Notes: generated by a model from the sequence alone, not told the origin. 64,000 nucleotides of DNA from an uncultured Algibacter sp. (GCA_947502405.1 CANMZT010000008.1:124001-188000); one strand, 5' to 3'; counted from the stretch's first letter, positions 36,046 to 45,076 are shown. Made by a program: numbers and translations.

Positions 36046-36371
36046 TCCCATTCCATACACATTCCCACTTCACTCCTATCGTCGCTTCGGGCAAAGCGTA
36101 TTCCATTACATTTTTAAAGAAACTTTTTAGAAAGAAAAAAATAAAGAAGATTAGGTGGTAAAAAAGCTTTTTACCAAAGCAAAGTTACATAACGCAGAAC
36201 ATTATAGTACAAATGTATCGTGTGAGTAAAATGGCGAATACCGTGTATTTAACATAATTGTAGATATAGTGACACGCTAGTGTTCTATATCGTCAACAAT
36301 TATGTTACAGCCATTTTACGACCTGCTGTTTATTTACATTCGTAAGCTATAATTCTACATTATGTAAAATA
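36046..36371. repeat. Island junction element with palindrome P2
   Basis: It starts TCCCATTCCATACACATT (36046) and reaches TTACATAACGCAGAACATTA (36185-36204), both repeated at 41892 and 42030. The palindrome P2 follows: ATTATAGTACAAATGTA pairs imperfectly with TACATTCGTAAGCTATAAT. Its loop holds a second, larger hairpin absent from P3. Confidence 0.75.
36226..36319. repeat. Long multi-segment hairpin inside P2
   Basis: Four nested exact arms are seen: GTAAAATGGC/GCCATTTTAC, ACATAATTGT/ACAATTATGT, GATATAG/CTATATC and ACAC/GTGT around a GCTA loop, separated by unpaired bases (16 on one side and 4 on the other between the outer pairs). In total 31 base pairs. It could be a folded-DNA recombination site, a structured RNA or an inserted palindromic element. 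Confidence 0.8.
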
Positions 36372-37098
36372 TCCCAGAATAATCCGCAGTAGTTAGAATA
36401 TTTAGAACACGGGTGTTGCAACATTCGTCTTTGGGCTTTTGTAATTAAATTAAACATTCGTCATAATTTGGATATTCTGTAAATTATTTAGAAATTTTCA
36501 AATACGAGATTCTTAAGAAACTTATCGTCTGCACATGTGTACTATAATTTGCCGTTATGTAAAATAGCCGCTGCCAAACGCTCGATTGTTTTATAAAATC
36601 AAATTGCTCTAGCAATTTATTTTAAACACAATTATCCATCGCTTGCCAACGCTAAAATAAAAGCTAACCTTTTTGCTCTTATTAAAAATCGCGTATTCGA
36701 TAAAATGTATACGTAATAAAAAATTTTACGAGATTCTCGTGGATTGCCACAAGAGTATAAAATTTTCCCTCGCTCACAAATCCTTGCTTAAAAATTTCTA
36801 TACACTTGTTATCTGTAGAATTTCAATTAATCTTTTTTTCTTCTTTCATTATCTTTTGTCTTAAAACAAAAGAAACAAAAATTCAAGGCTGCACAAAACT
36901 TTGGAAACAATCACGGCTCAATCGCTATATTTTAGAAAACATTGTAACTCGTTAAGATTGCTTTGAACTAGCCTTAAAAATTATTACTATTAAGAATATA
37001 AATTGCTAGACCTCTAAAATATATACGCTCATTCACCTATTGTTTTGACAAAAATTTTCTGAGGCCAAGGTTAACATCGAGATTCTATTTTACATAAT
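36359..37098. repeat. Island module R, right copy
   Basis: Second copy of the 30783-31515 module. It begins ATTATGTAAAATATCCCAGA and ends ATTCTATTTTACATAAT, immediately against the stop of the caspase-like gene. Shared blocks include CGTTATGTAAAATAGCCGCT (36553), CACAATTATCCATCGCTTGC and the 182-bp block at 36885-37066. Short ORFs inside it are not conserved with the other copy. Confidence 0.85.
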
Positions 37099-37703
37099 CA
37101 AGTCAAATCTGCAATAGATATATTATTACCTTTTTGAACTAATCCATTTCTATTTGCAACTAACATAGCTGCACCAAATATGTCATTCTCATAGTTATCA
37201 ATATGCTCATTATATTTTGATTTCATCAATGGTATTATATCATCAGTTGATGTATCTGTAAAGAATAGTTTCATACCATAATTAGCACATTCAATGTAAG
37301 GATTCATATTAAAACCCCAAACTTCAAATTTGTCTTTATAACCAATATAACTTAAAGCTCCATTATTTATTAATTCCTCTCCAAGAACTTTTCCTGTATG
37401 ACAAGAACAAGTGTAAAAAAGGGTGTTTTTAAATTTATCTATATTAATTTTAGTTGAAATGTATGGGATGTTTCCATTTTTTACTAACTCATTTTCTCCA
37501 CCGTGTGAATATGCTAATAAAATAAATTTTTCTAAGGGTTCTGTAATAATAGCAACTGCAACTTCATTTATTTTAGAGCTGTCAAAATATGAAATATTTA
37601 ATGATGAATCATTTAAAAATATGTTCAAATCCTCATAGCACAAGTTAAAAAATAACCCCAAAGTTTCGTCTTGGTTATCAAAAAGACCAATTATATCAAC
37701 CAT
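37098..37703 (-). CDS. Caspase/CHAT-like cysteine protease, candidate effector
   Basis: The 201-residue protein has the caspase-fold pair: H67 in LLAYSHGGEN after a hydrophobic strand, and YTCSCHTGK (C99, C101) after the next strand, where C101-H-T-G matches the CHAT pattern Cx(S/T)G. ELINNGALSYIGYKD follows, as in C14/CHAT peptidases. Such proteases are effectors in several bacterial immune systems. It is the last gene of a five-gene operon and overlaps the receiver gene by one base, so it is probably made and controlled with it. Substrate unknown. The fold call rests on motifs only. Confidence 0.7.
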   Translation of the reverse strand: MVDIIGLFDNQDETLGLFFNLCYEDLNIFLNDSSLNISYFDSSKINEVAVAIITEPLEKFILLAYSHGGENELVKNGNIPYISTKINIDKFKNTLFYTCSCHTGKVLGEELINNGALSYIGYKDKFEVWGFNMNPYIECANYGMKLFFTDTSTDDIIPLMKSKYNEHIDNYENDIFGAAMLVANRNGLVQKGNNISIADLT

Positions 37704-38299
37704 TATAAATTCTCTTTTTTACGCAATAATAAGTCGATTGTTAGTGAATTTAGCTTACTTGAAAATTCTTTACCTATGGGTGTTTGAAGTCTAATTTCTT
37801 TTAATATTTCATTTAAGGTATATGATTCACCAGACGATGTGAAGTAAATAGGTTTGTCTTTATCGGATTCATTATTAATTATCCAATCTTCAATTGTATT
37901 ATCGAGACTATTTTTTAAGTTATTAAAGGCTTTATCAACTATTAGCATAGCTTCTTCCAAAGAACAATCTTTACTTAAGAAACCAAAAGCTCTATTATTA
38001 ATAAAATCGCTAAATTCTTCATTAGTTTGATTTATACCACTCCAAAGAATAACAGGAATTAAAGAAGAGCTATTATGAATCTCTTTTAATAAGTCGTGAC
38101 CATCCAATTTATCATCTTTAGAAAACTCAATATCTAATAATACAATCAAATTTATATCTAGATTATTTTTAATATAATCCAGTCCGTCTTGTGGATTAGA
38201 ATAAAACTTAACATTTTTAAATTTGTCTTCTAATGTAAATAATAAGGGATGCTCTTCAATCTCTTTATTATCATCTATTATTACAAAGGTTACTTCCAT
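37703..38299 (-). CDS. Receiver-domain protein with novel C-terminal region
   Basis: Residues 1-120 form a response-regulator receiver: acidic pocket D9/D10 (VIIDDN), phospho-acceptor D56 (LLDIEF), switch S87 (LWSGIN) and K110 (FLSKDC). The remaining 78 residues (from about 121) are helical with no recognised DNA-binding domain, so the output is probably protein-protein. The gene lies 6 bases after the double-GHKL gene and overlaps the protease gene by one base (TAATG). I infer it relays the kinase state to the protease. Confidence 0.85.
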   Translation of the reverse strand: MEVTFVIIDDNKEIEEHPLLFTLEDKFKNVKFYSNPQDGLDYIKNNLDINLIVLLDIEFSKDDKLDGHDLLKEIHNSSSLIPVILWSGINQTNEEFSDFINNRAFGFLSKDCSLEEAMLIVDKAFNNLKNSLDNTIEDWIINNESDKDKPIYFTSSGESYTLNEILKEIRLQTPIGKEFSSKLNSLTIDLLLRKKENL

Positions 38300-38305
38300 A
38301 GAGAA

Positions 38306-40429
38306 TTATTTTTTAAAAGGTAATGTGATTTTAAATGTTGCACCTGTTGGATTAAACTCATTGTCTATTACTTCAATATTTCCCTGCATAGCTTCTACCC
38401 TAGTCTTAACCATATACAGCCCCATTCCTGCTCCACCTTCCTCAGCTGTGTCAGTATAAAAAATATCAAAAATTCTATGTTTATCTTTCTCCTTTATTCC
38501 AATTCCATTATCTGAAAAAAGTATAGTCACTTCATCGCTTGATGTTAAACTGCTACATTTTATTATTTTTTCATTGTTATTTTTTAAAGCTTTAATTGAG
38601 TTAGAAATCAAGTTATCAAAAATGTCTTCAATTGCTTTTCTATTGTAATTAAGAATTAGATTATCCTTAATTTCTACAATTGTTCTTATACCTTCTTCAT
38701 TAAGCCTATCAACATAAATATTATCAAACAGATTAACTATTAATTCTTTTAGGTTAATTTCTTCTAGTTCAGTATCTGATTTAGCATATTTAAGCATAAA
38801 ATCGACACCTTTTCTTAATTTCAGCATTTCTTTATAAATGCTTTTTGAAATGCTAATAAATCTATCCTCTAAATTTGGATTAGGATAATTGTTGTAAAAA
38901 TATTCTGCTCCAGTTAGTATATGACCTAATGTATGCTTGGTCATATGTGAAAACATTGCTGCGTAGGTTTGTAATGAAACCAAACTCATAAATAAGTTTT
39001 CCTGTTGTTTACTTTCTTTTTCTAATTTTGAGTAATCTTTAATACTTTTTGTTACACTACCCTGAATCTTACCAAGATTTGCTTCTATACTTCTAAGTTT
39101 GGCTTGTACTTTTGGAGAAGCCTCTTTTTTTACTGATGCTATTTCTTTTTTTAGTGTTTTAAGGTCCTGATTTGCAACGCCTAAACTTGACTTAGTATTT
39201 TCTCTTTCAACTTTTTTTACATTCTTAAAATAAGATTCTAACTGAACAATTTGCTCAATGATAAACTTTCTTAATTCTTCCCAAGCTTCATTATCAACAA
39301 ACCCTTGTCTATTAGTGGATTCTATTATCTGAGGATTATTTTCATCTGTTATTTCTACATAACCAAGTAAATCTCTAGTACCAAATCTATCAAAGAAACC
39401 AGACCACCTTCTTTTATCAATACCAAGTATATCTTTTTGTTTGTTTTGGTCTGCAACATATTCAGCAAAAGGTGTAGTAATAATATCGTCCCTGTATATT
39501 TTTATACCATCAATGTCGGAATTGAAGTATTTTTTATATTTACTTTTTGCAGCTTGGTCAAAATAGTAAAGTGTAAGTTTCAAAAAGCCACAGGGTCTTT
39601 TGGGAACTTTTATTTTATTAAGGCTTCCCTTCTTATATTGTAAAATTTCTTGAACTCCTTCCTTTTTATCAAATGTTAATTCAACCTTTTTTGTGGCAAA
39701 ATCAATTAACTGCGTTTTTACTTTAACATTATTAAAATCCTTATAAGGTGACTTTATGGTAATATTAAATGGATAAGCATTTGTTTTACTTGGATTTGGG
39801 GGGACTAATTTAGAAAGTTCTTTAAATGCTCTGCTAATATCATTTTCAGTCCAAATTTCATTTACTTGAGAAATTTCTAATGTTGTTCCTTGGACTTCTT
39901 TATCTCCGTTATCATACCAATATTTATTCTCAACATCAGTAAAAAAAGGTTTTTCATCTTCAAAATTTAATTTTAATTGAGAATCCTCTAGTTTGGAATA
40001 ATAAGACCAATCAGTTTCAAGACATAAAAGTTCGGTGCTATTCTTTTTTTGTGTTCTAAGGACTAATTTGTCTCCAAGTTTATCAACAGCAAATCTACCA
40101 ATGCCTTTTTTTCCTGCAACTTTTCTTTTATGTGGTGCTGGAGATAATCGTTCTCGTCTTTTACTACTAGTTCCGATAACCATCCATTTGTTTTTGATAT
40201 CGGAAAATTGCATCCCTATACCGTCGTCCTTAATAATTATCTTTGAATTTGGAGTTAAGGGATTGATATCAATAAATTCTACAGTAACATTTTCAGCATT
40301 TGCATCATAAGCATTTTTGACTAGTTCAAACAATGCAGTTATTCTGTCAGTTATGAGTTCTCTTCCTATTAGTCGGTAAGCACTAACATCAAAGTTAAAT
40401 TTGATTGATTTTTCCTTTTTTACTGCCAT
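38306..40429 (-). CDS. Double GHKL ATPase: MORC/HSP90-like N-terminus and histidine-kinase-like C-terminus
   Basis: The 707-residue protein has a first GHKL ATPase with N-box ELVKNAYDA (35-43), KDDGIGM (67-73) and GKKGIGRFA (106-114), as in MORC, MutL and HSP90. An S5-like middle region (about 280-380) and a coiled coil (about 400-475) follow. Next is a DHp-like helix with H495 in AAMFSHMTKH, and a second ATPase of histidine-kinase type: N-box DNLISNSIKAL (605-615), DNGIGI (640-645) and GGAGMGL (665-671). No transmembrane segment. It overlaps the methyltransferase gene by one base. It probably senses a target through the first module and phosphorylates the receiver through the second. Confidence 0.85.
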   Translation of the reverse strand: MAVKKEKSIKFNFDVSAYRLIGRELITDRITALFELVKNAYDANAENVTVEFIDINPLTPNSKIIIKDDGIGMQFSDIKNKWMVIGTSSKRRERLSPAPHKRKVAGKKGIGRFAVDKLGDKLVLRTQKKNSTELLCLETDWSYYSKLEDSQLKLNFEDEKPFFTDVENKYWYDNGDKEVQGTTLEISQVNEIWTENDISRAFKELSKLVPPNPSKTNAYPFNITIKSPYKDFNNVKVKTQLIDFATKKVELTFDKKEGVQEILQYKKGSLNKIKVPKRPCGFLKLTLYYFDQAAKSKYKKYFNSDIDGIKIYRDDIITTPFAEYVADQNKQKDILGIDKRRWSGFFDRFGTRDLLGYVEITDENNPQIIESTNRQGFVDNEAWEELRKFIIEQIVQLESYFKNVKKVERENTKSSLGVANQDLKTLKKEIASVKKEASPKVQAKLRSIEANLGKIQGSVTKSIKDYSKLEKESKQQENLFMSLVSLQTYAAMFSHMTKHTLGHILTGAEYFYNNYPNPNLEDRFISISKSIYKEMLKLRKGVDFMLKYAKSDTELEEINLKELIVNLFDNIYVDRLNEEGIRTIVEIKDNLILNYNRKAIEDIFDNLISNSIKALKNNNEKIIKCSSLTSSDEVTILFSDNGIGIKEKDKHRIFDIFYTDTAEEGGAGMGLYMVKTRVEAMQGNIEVIDNEFNPTGATFKITLPFKK

Positions 40430-41538
40430 TAGCTCATTTCATTAATTTGTTCAAATAATGCCTTTGCTAGCAATGGAGGAACAGCATTCCCGATTTGCTG
40501 TTGCATATACATCAAGGTTCCTTCAAAAATAAAATTGTCAGGAAAACTTTGTAACCTAGCTGCTTCTCTAACTGATAAACCTCTATTCTCAAAAGGATGT
40601 ATTAGCATATTTTTTCTATAATTAGAAATCACTACAGATGGTTTTTTAGAGTCTAGTCGTTTATAAATACCTGAATGACAATTATTTTTATCAGAATAGT
40701 TTTTCATTAAATCGTCAGGAATTGCTTTCCAATTTTGACCTTGTTTAATATGCTTATACCTTTCTAAAACATATTCTCTGTTTCTAGATACATAATTTTG
40801 AAAAGATAAATTTGAATTTTCTCTCATTTTATCAGCAAATTCATTATTTGCTAATCCAGAATAAGGCAACGAATCTATGAAATCTCCATTTTGTAAATTT
40901 GGTAAATCCAAAATGGCATCCGCCACAGTATATTTATTGATTGAAGCTTCTGGAAATCTAAACTTTATTCCATTTTTATTTCCAACCATAAAAAACCGTT
41001 TCCTATCTTGAGGCACTCCATAATCTGAGGCAGTTAATACATCAAAATTTACAGTATAGCCCAGATTTTCAAGTCGTTTTTTTAGAACTTTTACAACTTT
41101 CCCTTTTTGGAAACTTCTAAAACCTTCTACATTTTCAAAAACACACCATTCAGGTTCTAACTCTTCAATAAACCTTAAAAATTCTTCAAACAAGCTATTT
41201 TTTTCATTACGTGTATTTCGTGTAACTGTATTTGATAAAGAAAATCCTTGACAAGGTGGACCGCCAAACAAGACAAATGGGTTTTTAGAAATTAGTTTAG
41301 TTGGGTTAACTTTTCTAATATCCTCAACAATTACTCTAGATGACTTATGATTATTACTAAAAGTATCTGCTGCATACCTATCATTTTCAACAGCAAAGGA
41401 AATATTTATGCCAGCCATTTCAGCACCAAGGCTCATACCTCCTGCTCCACTAAAAATATCACAACCAAGTGTGGATGTAATTATATCTTGATTGATATTT
41501 AATTCAACTGGTATTTCATTATTTATTAATGTGCTCAT
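40429..41538 (-). CDS. DNA (cytosine-5-)-methyltransferase
   Basis: The 369-residue enzyme has the m5C motifs in order: I DIFSGAGGMSLG (27-38), IV FGGPPCQGFS with catalytic C96, VI ENVEGF (135-140), VIII QDRKRFFMVG and X QQIGNAVPP near the C-terminus. The target recognition region is between VIII and X; the target sequence cannot be read. No restriction endonuclease gene is adjacent; instead the operon continues with a GHKL/kinase, a receiver and a protease. It follows the Xre gene after 6 bases. Confidence 0.95.
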   Translation of the reverse strand: MSTLINNEIPVELNINQDIITSTLGCDIFSGAGGMSLGAEMAGINISFAVENDRYAADTFSNNHKSSRVIVEDIRKVNPTKLISKNPFVLFGGPPCQGFSLSNTVTRNTRNEKNSLFEEFLRFIEELEPEWCVFENVEGFRSFQKGKVVKVLKKRLENLGYTVNFDVLTASDYGVPQDRKRFFMVGNKNGIKFRFPEASINKYTVADAILDLPNLQNGDFIDSLPYSGLANNEFADKMRENSNLSFQNYVSRNREYVLERYKHIKQGQNWKAIPDDLMKNYSDKNNCHSGIYKRLDSKKPSVVISNYRKNMLIHPFENRGLSVREAARLQSFPDNFIFEGTLMYMQQQIGNAVPPLLAKALFEQINEMS

Positions 41539-41544
41539 TTACTT

Positions 41545-41763
41545 TTAAAGTTTTACAAGCTTTAAATCTTTACATATTTCTTTCATTACTTCACTAGGGT
41601 CTACATCTAATGCTAAAGCAATAAGATAAAGTTCATCAACTTTCAACTTTGTTTTTTTATTATTAGATAACTCACTTAACCTAGTTTTACTTAGCCCAGT
41701 TTTTCTAGCAACATCAGAACGATTTACTGATTTTCTTGACAAATACAAACCTAATTCAGTCAT
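41545..41763 (-). CDS. Xre-family HTH regulator
   Basis: The 72-residue protein is a single Cro/C1-type HTH: SRKSVNRSDVARKTGLSKTR then LSELSNNKKTKLKVDELYLI. It resembles the controller proteins that time methyltransferase and effector expression in restriction-modification systems. First gene of the five-gene operon, with an inverted-repeat operator candidate about 90 bases upstream. Confidence 0.9.
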   Translation of the reverse strand: MTELGLYLSRKSVNRSDVARKTGLSKTRLSELSNNKKTKLKVDELYLIALALDVDPSEVMKEICKDLKLVKL

Positions 41764-41852
41764 TTTTATCTGTTTTTAAGACTATAAATTTATAAAATAA
41801 GAAATATCTTTCCGACTTTCTAAACTTTAAATTTAAATATTGTCCGAATATA

Positions 41853-41866
41853 AGAACATTTGTTCT
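41853..41866 (-). promoter_or_regulatory. Candidate operator upstream of the Xre-methyltransferase operon
   Basis: AGAACA-TT-TGTTCT is an inverted repeat with exact 6-base arms and a 2-base spacer. Related half-sites (TTCTGAC, GAACATTTTGTT) lie immediately to its right. The size fits an Xre dimer site. No exact TAnnTTTG box was found on this strand, so the promoter position is open. Confidence 0.4.
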
Positions 41867-41891
41867 GACTATTGAACATTTTGTTTAGATT

Positions 41892-42088
41892 TCCCATTCC
41901 ACACACATTACGCTTCCCTCCTACGTCGTCGCATAAAAAGTGTTCCATTAACATCGTAAGGAAACTTTAAGGAATAAATTTTTTTTAAGAAACTCTAGAA
42001 AGAACTTTCGCTTTTAACCAAAGCTCAAGTTACATAACGCAGAACATTATAATTCATTTTGAAATTATAATCCGACATTATATAAAAT
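41892..42088. repeat. Island junction element with palindrome P3 (right edge)
   Basis: It repeats the 36046-36371 element: TCCCATTCCACACACATT (41892-41909), TTACATAACGCAGAACATTA (42030-42049), then a short palindrome ATTATAATT...AAATTATAAT and ACATTATATAAAAT. It lacks the long inner hairpin of P2 and is not followed by an R module. Confidence 0.75.
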
Positions 42089-42196
42089 GTCTTTATAACA
42101 TTAAAAACGTGAGTTTTATTGTAATTGTTTGGTTTTGAAATTTTGAAGCCATTTGAAATGTCAAATGTTCGTATTTTATAATCGAATAAAAACCCA

Positions 42197-42325
42197 TTAC
42201 GAGATTAGTTTTTCGATATTGTTGTAGGTTAAGTTTTGGATATGTTTTGTGATTTTTTCGATATCCCAATGCCACCATTTTAGCTCTAATAGTTTTTTTA
42301 TGGTGCTATTTCTCAAGAGGAAATT
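42197..42325 (-). pseudogene. Remnant of a CatB-like xenobiotic O-acetyltransferase
   Basis: A 42-codon open frame, without a start codon and closed by an upstream stop, reads LLRNSTIKKLLELKWWHWDI then EKITKHIQNLTYNNIEKLIS. The WWxWDIEKI motif with the preceding IxxLLELK is the conserved C-terminal helix of CatB/Vat-type hexapeptide acetyltransferases. The left-handed beta-helix body is absent, so this is a truncated 3' end at the island edge. Confidence 0.75.
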
Positions 42326-42333
42326 TTATGTTT

Positions 42334-43020
42334 TTAGTCTGTACTTTTTATTTTTTGCTTTGCTAATTCAAATGCTTTGGTTCGCTTTATTTGTTCTTCG
42401 AGATTCCATTCAAAATTGAACCTGTTTTTTAGAAAAATGGCAATGGAATCTAACCCAATTGCTGTTCTTCGTTTATCTATATTTGCGGGATCATAAACTG
42501 GCCATAGGTTAAAGCTTTTAGTTTCTGGGTAGTATTTCATTTGCCCACCATAAATCTGTAAATCGCCTCTTTCGGTTGCAATTCTATCTTCTGCCCTTAC
42601 CAAGAATCGTGGTTCTAATTTCTTATCCTTAACGGCTTGTCTCATCATAGGAAGATATTGTATCCGAACGTCATTATCTGAGTGTTGTATGACATTACAA
42701 ATGGTCCAATTACCACGTTCTCCAATCATTTCTTTTGTTGGCCAACCATGTTTTTCAAGAATTTTTGCAATCTTCTTTTCATTGATTATATGGTTCTTTT
42801 TAATGATTAATTGTTGTTTGGCAACACTATCTGATTCAGCACCATATCTTGAAATCAATGTATCTCTATATCTAATGGGTTCTTGTTCTGTTTGCCAGAT
42901 TTCATCAATTAGTGCAATTAAATTTTCATGTTCTTTATTTACTGATACTTGTTCCTCTACTTTGGTTTTATTTGAGCAATTGAATAATAGCGCTAAACTG
43001 AATAATAGTATATATTTCAT
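42334..43020 (-). CDS. DUF6624-like lipoprotein
   Basis: The 228-residue protein has a signal peptide with lipobox LLFNCS (Cys15). The C-terminal domain has KILEKHGWPTKEMIGERGNW, VIQHSDNDVRIQYLPMM and EDRIATERGDLQIYGGQ, the pattern of DUF6624. Function unknown; outer-membrane or periplasmic lipid anchor likely. Its ATG lies 2 bases after the stop of the oxidoreductase gene, so they are cotranscribed. Confidence 0.8.
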   Translation of the reverse strand: MKYILLFSLALLFNCSNKTKVEEQVSVNKEHENLIALIDEIWQTEQEPIRYRDTLISRYGAESDSVAKQQLIIKKNHIINEKKIAKILEKHGWPTKEMIGERGNWTICNVIQHSDNDVRIQYLPMMRQAVKDKKLEPRFLVRAEDRIATERGDLQIYGGQMKYYPETKSFNLWPVYDPANIDKRRTAIGLDSIAIFLKNRFNFEWNLEEQIKRTKAFELAKQKIKSTD

Positions 43021-43022
43021 TT

Positions 43023-43946
43023 TTAAAAGGTGTTTATTTCTATGACTACATTTCCTCTTTTACGTCCTGTTTCAACATACTCGTGAGCTTTCACAATATC
43101 ATCAAGTGAAAACGACTTGTCTATAAAAGGCTTCAACTTCCCTTGTTCAACCAAAGTTTTTATCAATTTTAAATGTTCAATCTTCTCTTTTGTCAACATT
43201 TTAATTGAAACAAATTTCCCTCCAATTTTAAGAACCTTTTTTGCTTTTGATTTTGTCGTTTTTCCAACGGCATCAAAAACGATGTCGAACTTTTCATTTC
43301 TTTTGGAAAAATCTTCTTTTTTGTAATCGATTAAATTTAAAGCACCTAATGATTTTACCATCTCAAAATTGGCTGTACTACACACACCTGTTACACTTGA
43401 ACTCTTTTGGTTTGCTAATTGTACTGCATAACTTCCAACACTACCGGAGGCTCCATAAATTAACACGTTTTGTCCTTTAGCTAAATTGGCTTTTTCTAAA
43501 AGGTACATTGCAGTCATTGCTCCAACCGGTAATGCAGCAGCTTCTTGGTAAGTTAAATTTTCTGGTTTTAAACCTACCACTCCATTTTTCCATTTTTGAG
43601 GCAAGCATATATATTCGGCATATGCACCCGTCTTAAGCATTGTTGTGGTACCAAATACACTGTCGCCAACTTTAAATTCAGTTACGCTATTCCCTACTTC
43701 TTCAACTACTCCTGCTAATTCGTGTCCTAAAATTTTCTTTTTGGGTTTGAAAAGTCCAAAAATTAATCTTGCAGGAAGCCAAAATAAAGGTGGGAAATCA
43801 GAGCTTCGTAATCTTACATCACCCGTAGTGACTGTAGCTGAATATATTTTTACTAATATTTCATCATCTTTAGGTTTGGGTTTCTCTATCTCCTTTATTT
43901 TGAGAACCTTTGGTGGTCCGTATTTTTTATAAACTACTGCTTTCAT
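43023..43946 (-). CDS. NAD(P)-dependent quinone/alcohol oxidoreductase (MDR superfamily)
   Basis: The 307-residue medium-chain dehydrogenase has the GroES-like N-terminus (KAVVYKKYGPPKVLKIKEIE, LGHELAGVVEEVGN) and a Rossmann motif VLIYGASGSVGSYAVQLA. No structural-zinc cysteine cluster is visible, so it belongs to the zinc-free quinone-oxidoreductase-like branch. Substrate unknown. It precedes the DUF6624 gene on the same strand. Confidence 0.9.
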   Translation of the reverse strand: MKAVVYKKYGPPKVLKIKEIEKPKPKDDEILVKIYSATVTTGDVRLRSSDFPPLFWLPARLIFGLFKPKKKILGHELAGVVEEVGNSVTEFKVGDSVFGTTTMLKTGAYAEYICLPQKWKNGVVGLKPENLTYQEAAALPVGAMTAMYLLEKANLAKGQNVLIYGASGSVGSYAVQLANQKSSSVTGVCSTANFEMVKSLGALNLIDYKKEDFSKRNEKFDIVFDAVGKTTKSKAKKVLKIGGKFVSIKMLTKEKIEHLKLIKTLVEQGKLKPFIDKSFSLDDIVKAHEYVETGRKRGNVVIEINTF

Positions 43947-43996
43947 TATTTGATTATTAAAATATATTTTATTTTACTATGTTTTATCTTAAGGAT

Positions 43997-44437
43997 TTAT
44001 AATTGATAATTGAAAAACAATTCTGTAAGTACACCTAAAATGACACTGAATATAGTTTTTAAAATTGTAATACTTCTTAATTGAAATGCATTTGAAAATG
44101 CTAACCAAAGACATAATAGCGCACAAATTGAAAAGATTATTGTTCCATATAAAGGCATTGGGCTATCGAAAAGTCCTATTTGATTAAAAAGTGTATCAAA
44201 TAAAGCGGTAAATCCAAAAAGTGCTAAAGTGAAATTTGTTCTTTTATGTTCTTTAAAAAGATAATAACCAGCAATTAATAGTTCAATACTTATAGCTAAA
44301 GGACCAAATTGGCTGTAATATTCTCTTTTAAAATAGGTGTCAAATCCTTGAGGGAATTCAATTTTTGACATAAAGATAATACTTAACAAAACTCCAATAA
44401 ACAATAGTAATACTGAAATAATTTTTCTACTTGTCAT
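43997..44437 (-). CDS. Integral membrane protein (146 aa)
   Basis: Four to five hydrophobic helices (about 8-24, 46-61, 70-88, 95-115, 121-140) with short loops. I do not recognise a family. It lies 50 bases upstream of the oxidoreductase gene and may share its transcript. Confidence 0.6.
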   Translation of the reverse strand: MTSRKIISVLLLFIGVLLSIIFMSKIEFPQGFDTYFKREYYSQFGPLAISIELLIAGYYLFKEHKRTNFTLALFGFTALFDTLFNQIGLFDSPMPLYGTIIFSICALLCLWLAFSNAFQLRSITILKTIFSVILGVLTELFFNYQL

Positions 44438-44506
44438 TTTATTTAATTTTTAGGTTTTAACAATATCAATTTTCTTTTGCCTGTATCATCTTTTTTTCAT
44501 CATGCA

Positions 44507-45076
44507 CTAAGCACTTGTTTTATTGCTTTTAAGAAACTTAATTCCAAGTATAATTAGCATTACTATCAAGACTATAAAAAAAGCACTTGTTGAAATACTT
44601 TTTATTAGAGAAAAGGAACTCGTTGTTTTTACAGCAACCTCTGTTAATTCAGGGTAGTTTTTTAACATTGTTATAATTCCGATATTTTCCAAATAATCTG
44701 CAATACCAGCAATTATAGGTATTAGACAGAGATAAATATATTGGGAATTTAATTTATTCATTTTTTTCAATAAATACCCCAAAAGCAAACAGTAAGAAAG
44801 TCCGAATAGCAGTGGGTAAATCATATCAACAGGTATTTGGTTGGATAGATATGTCAAACGTCCATTTTCTCCAATAGCAGTAAATAATTCATTTACATAA
44901 TTCAAATCATATCCTGTGGGCATCATATCCAATAATTTCATTCCGTTAGAGAATTCCATTGTTTTAGGAATTGTAACAGTCAGCATAAGGGTGTATACTA
45001 AATTGGTCAAGATAAAAAGTCCTAAAACTTTTTTTCCTGAAATGTTCTTTTCAATAAATTTTGTTAATCGTTTCAT
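44507..45076 (-). CDS. Integral membrane protein (189 aa)
   Basis: Four membrane helices (about 15-33, 83-104, 113-131, 154-181) separated by a soluble loop with NGMKLLDMMPTGYDLNYVNE. Similar small proteins occur in Flavobacteriia but carry no known function. It lies 69 bases from the 146-residue membrane protein gene, same strand. Confidence 0.6.
   Translation of the reverse strand: MKRLTKFIEKNISGKKVLGLFILTNLVYTLMLTVTIPKTMEFSNGMKLLDMMPTGYDLNYVNELFTAIGENGRLTYLSNQIPVDMIYPLLFGLSYCLLLGYLLKKMNKLNSQYIYLCLIPIIAGIADYLENIGIITMLKNYPELTEVAVKTTSSFSLIKSISTSAFFIVLIVMLIILGIKFLKSNKTSA

Noticed and set aside
36673-36864. 63-residue ORF inside module R
   Set aside because: The reading frame is not present in the other copy of the module, which argues against coding.
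42093-42278. 61-residue minus-strand ORF at the island edge
   Set aside because: Another frame of the same strand shows the CatB-like C-terminus, so this ORF is its out-of-frame shadow.
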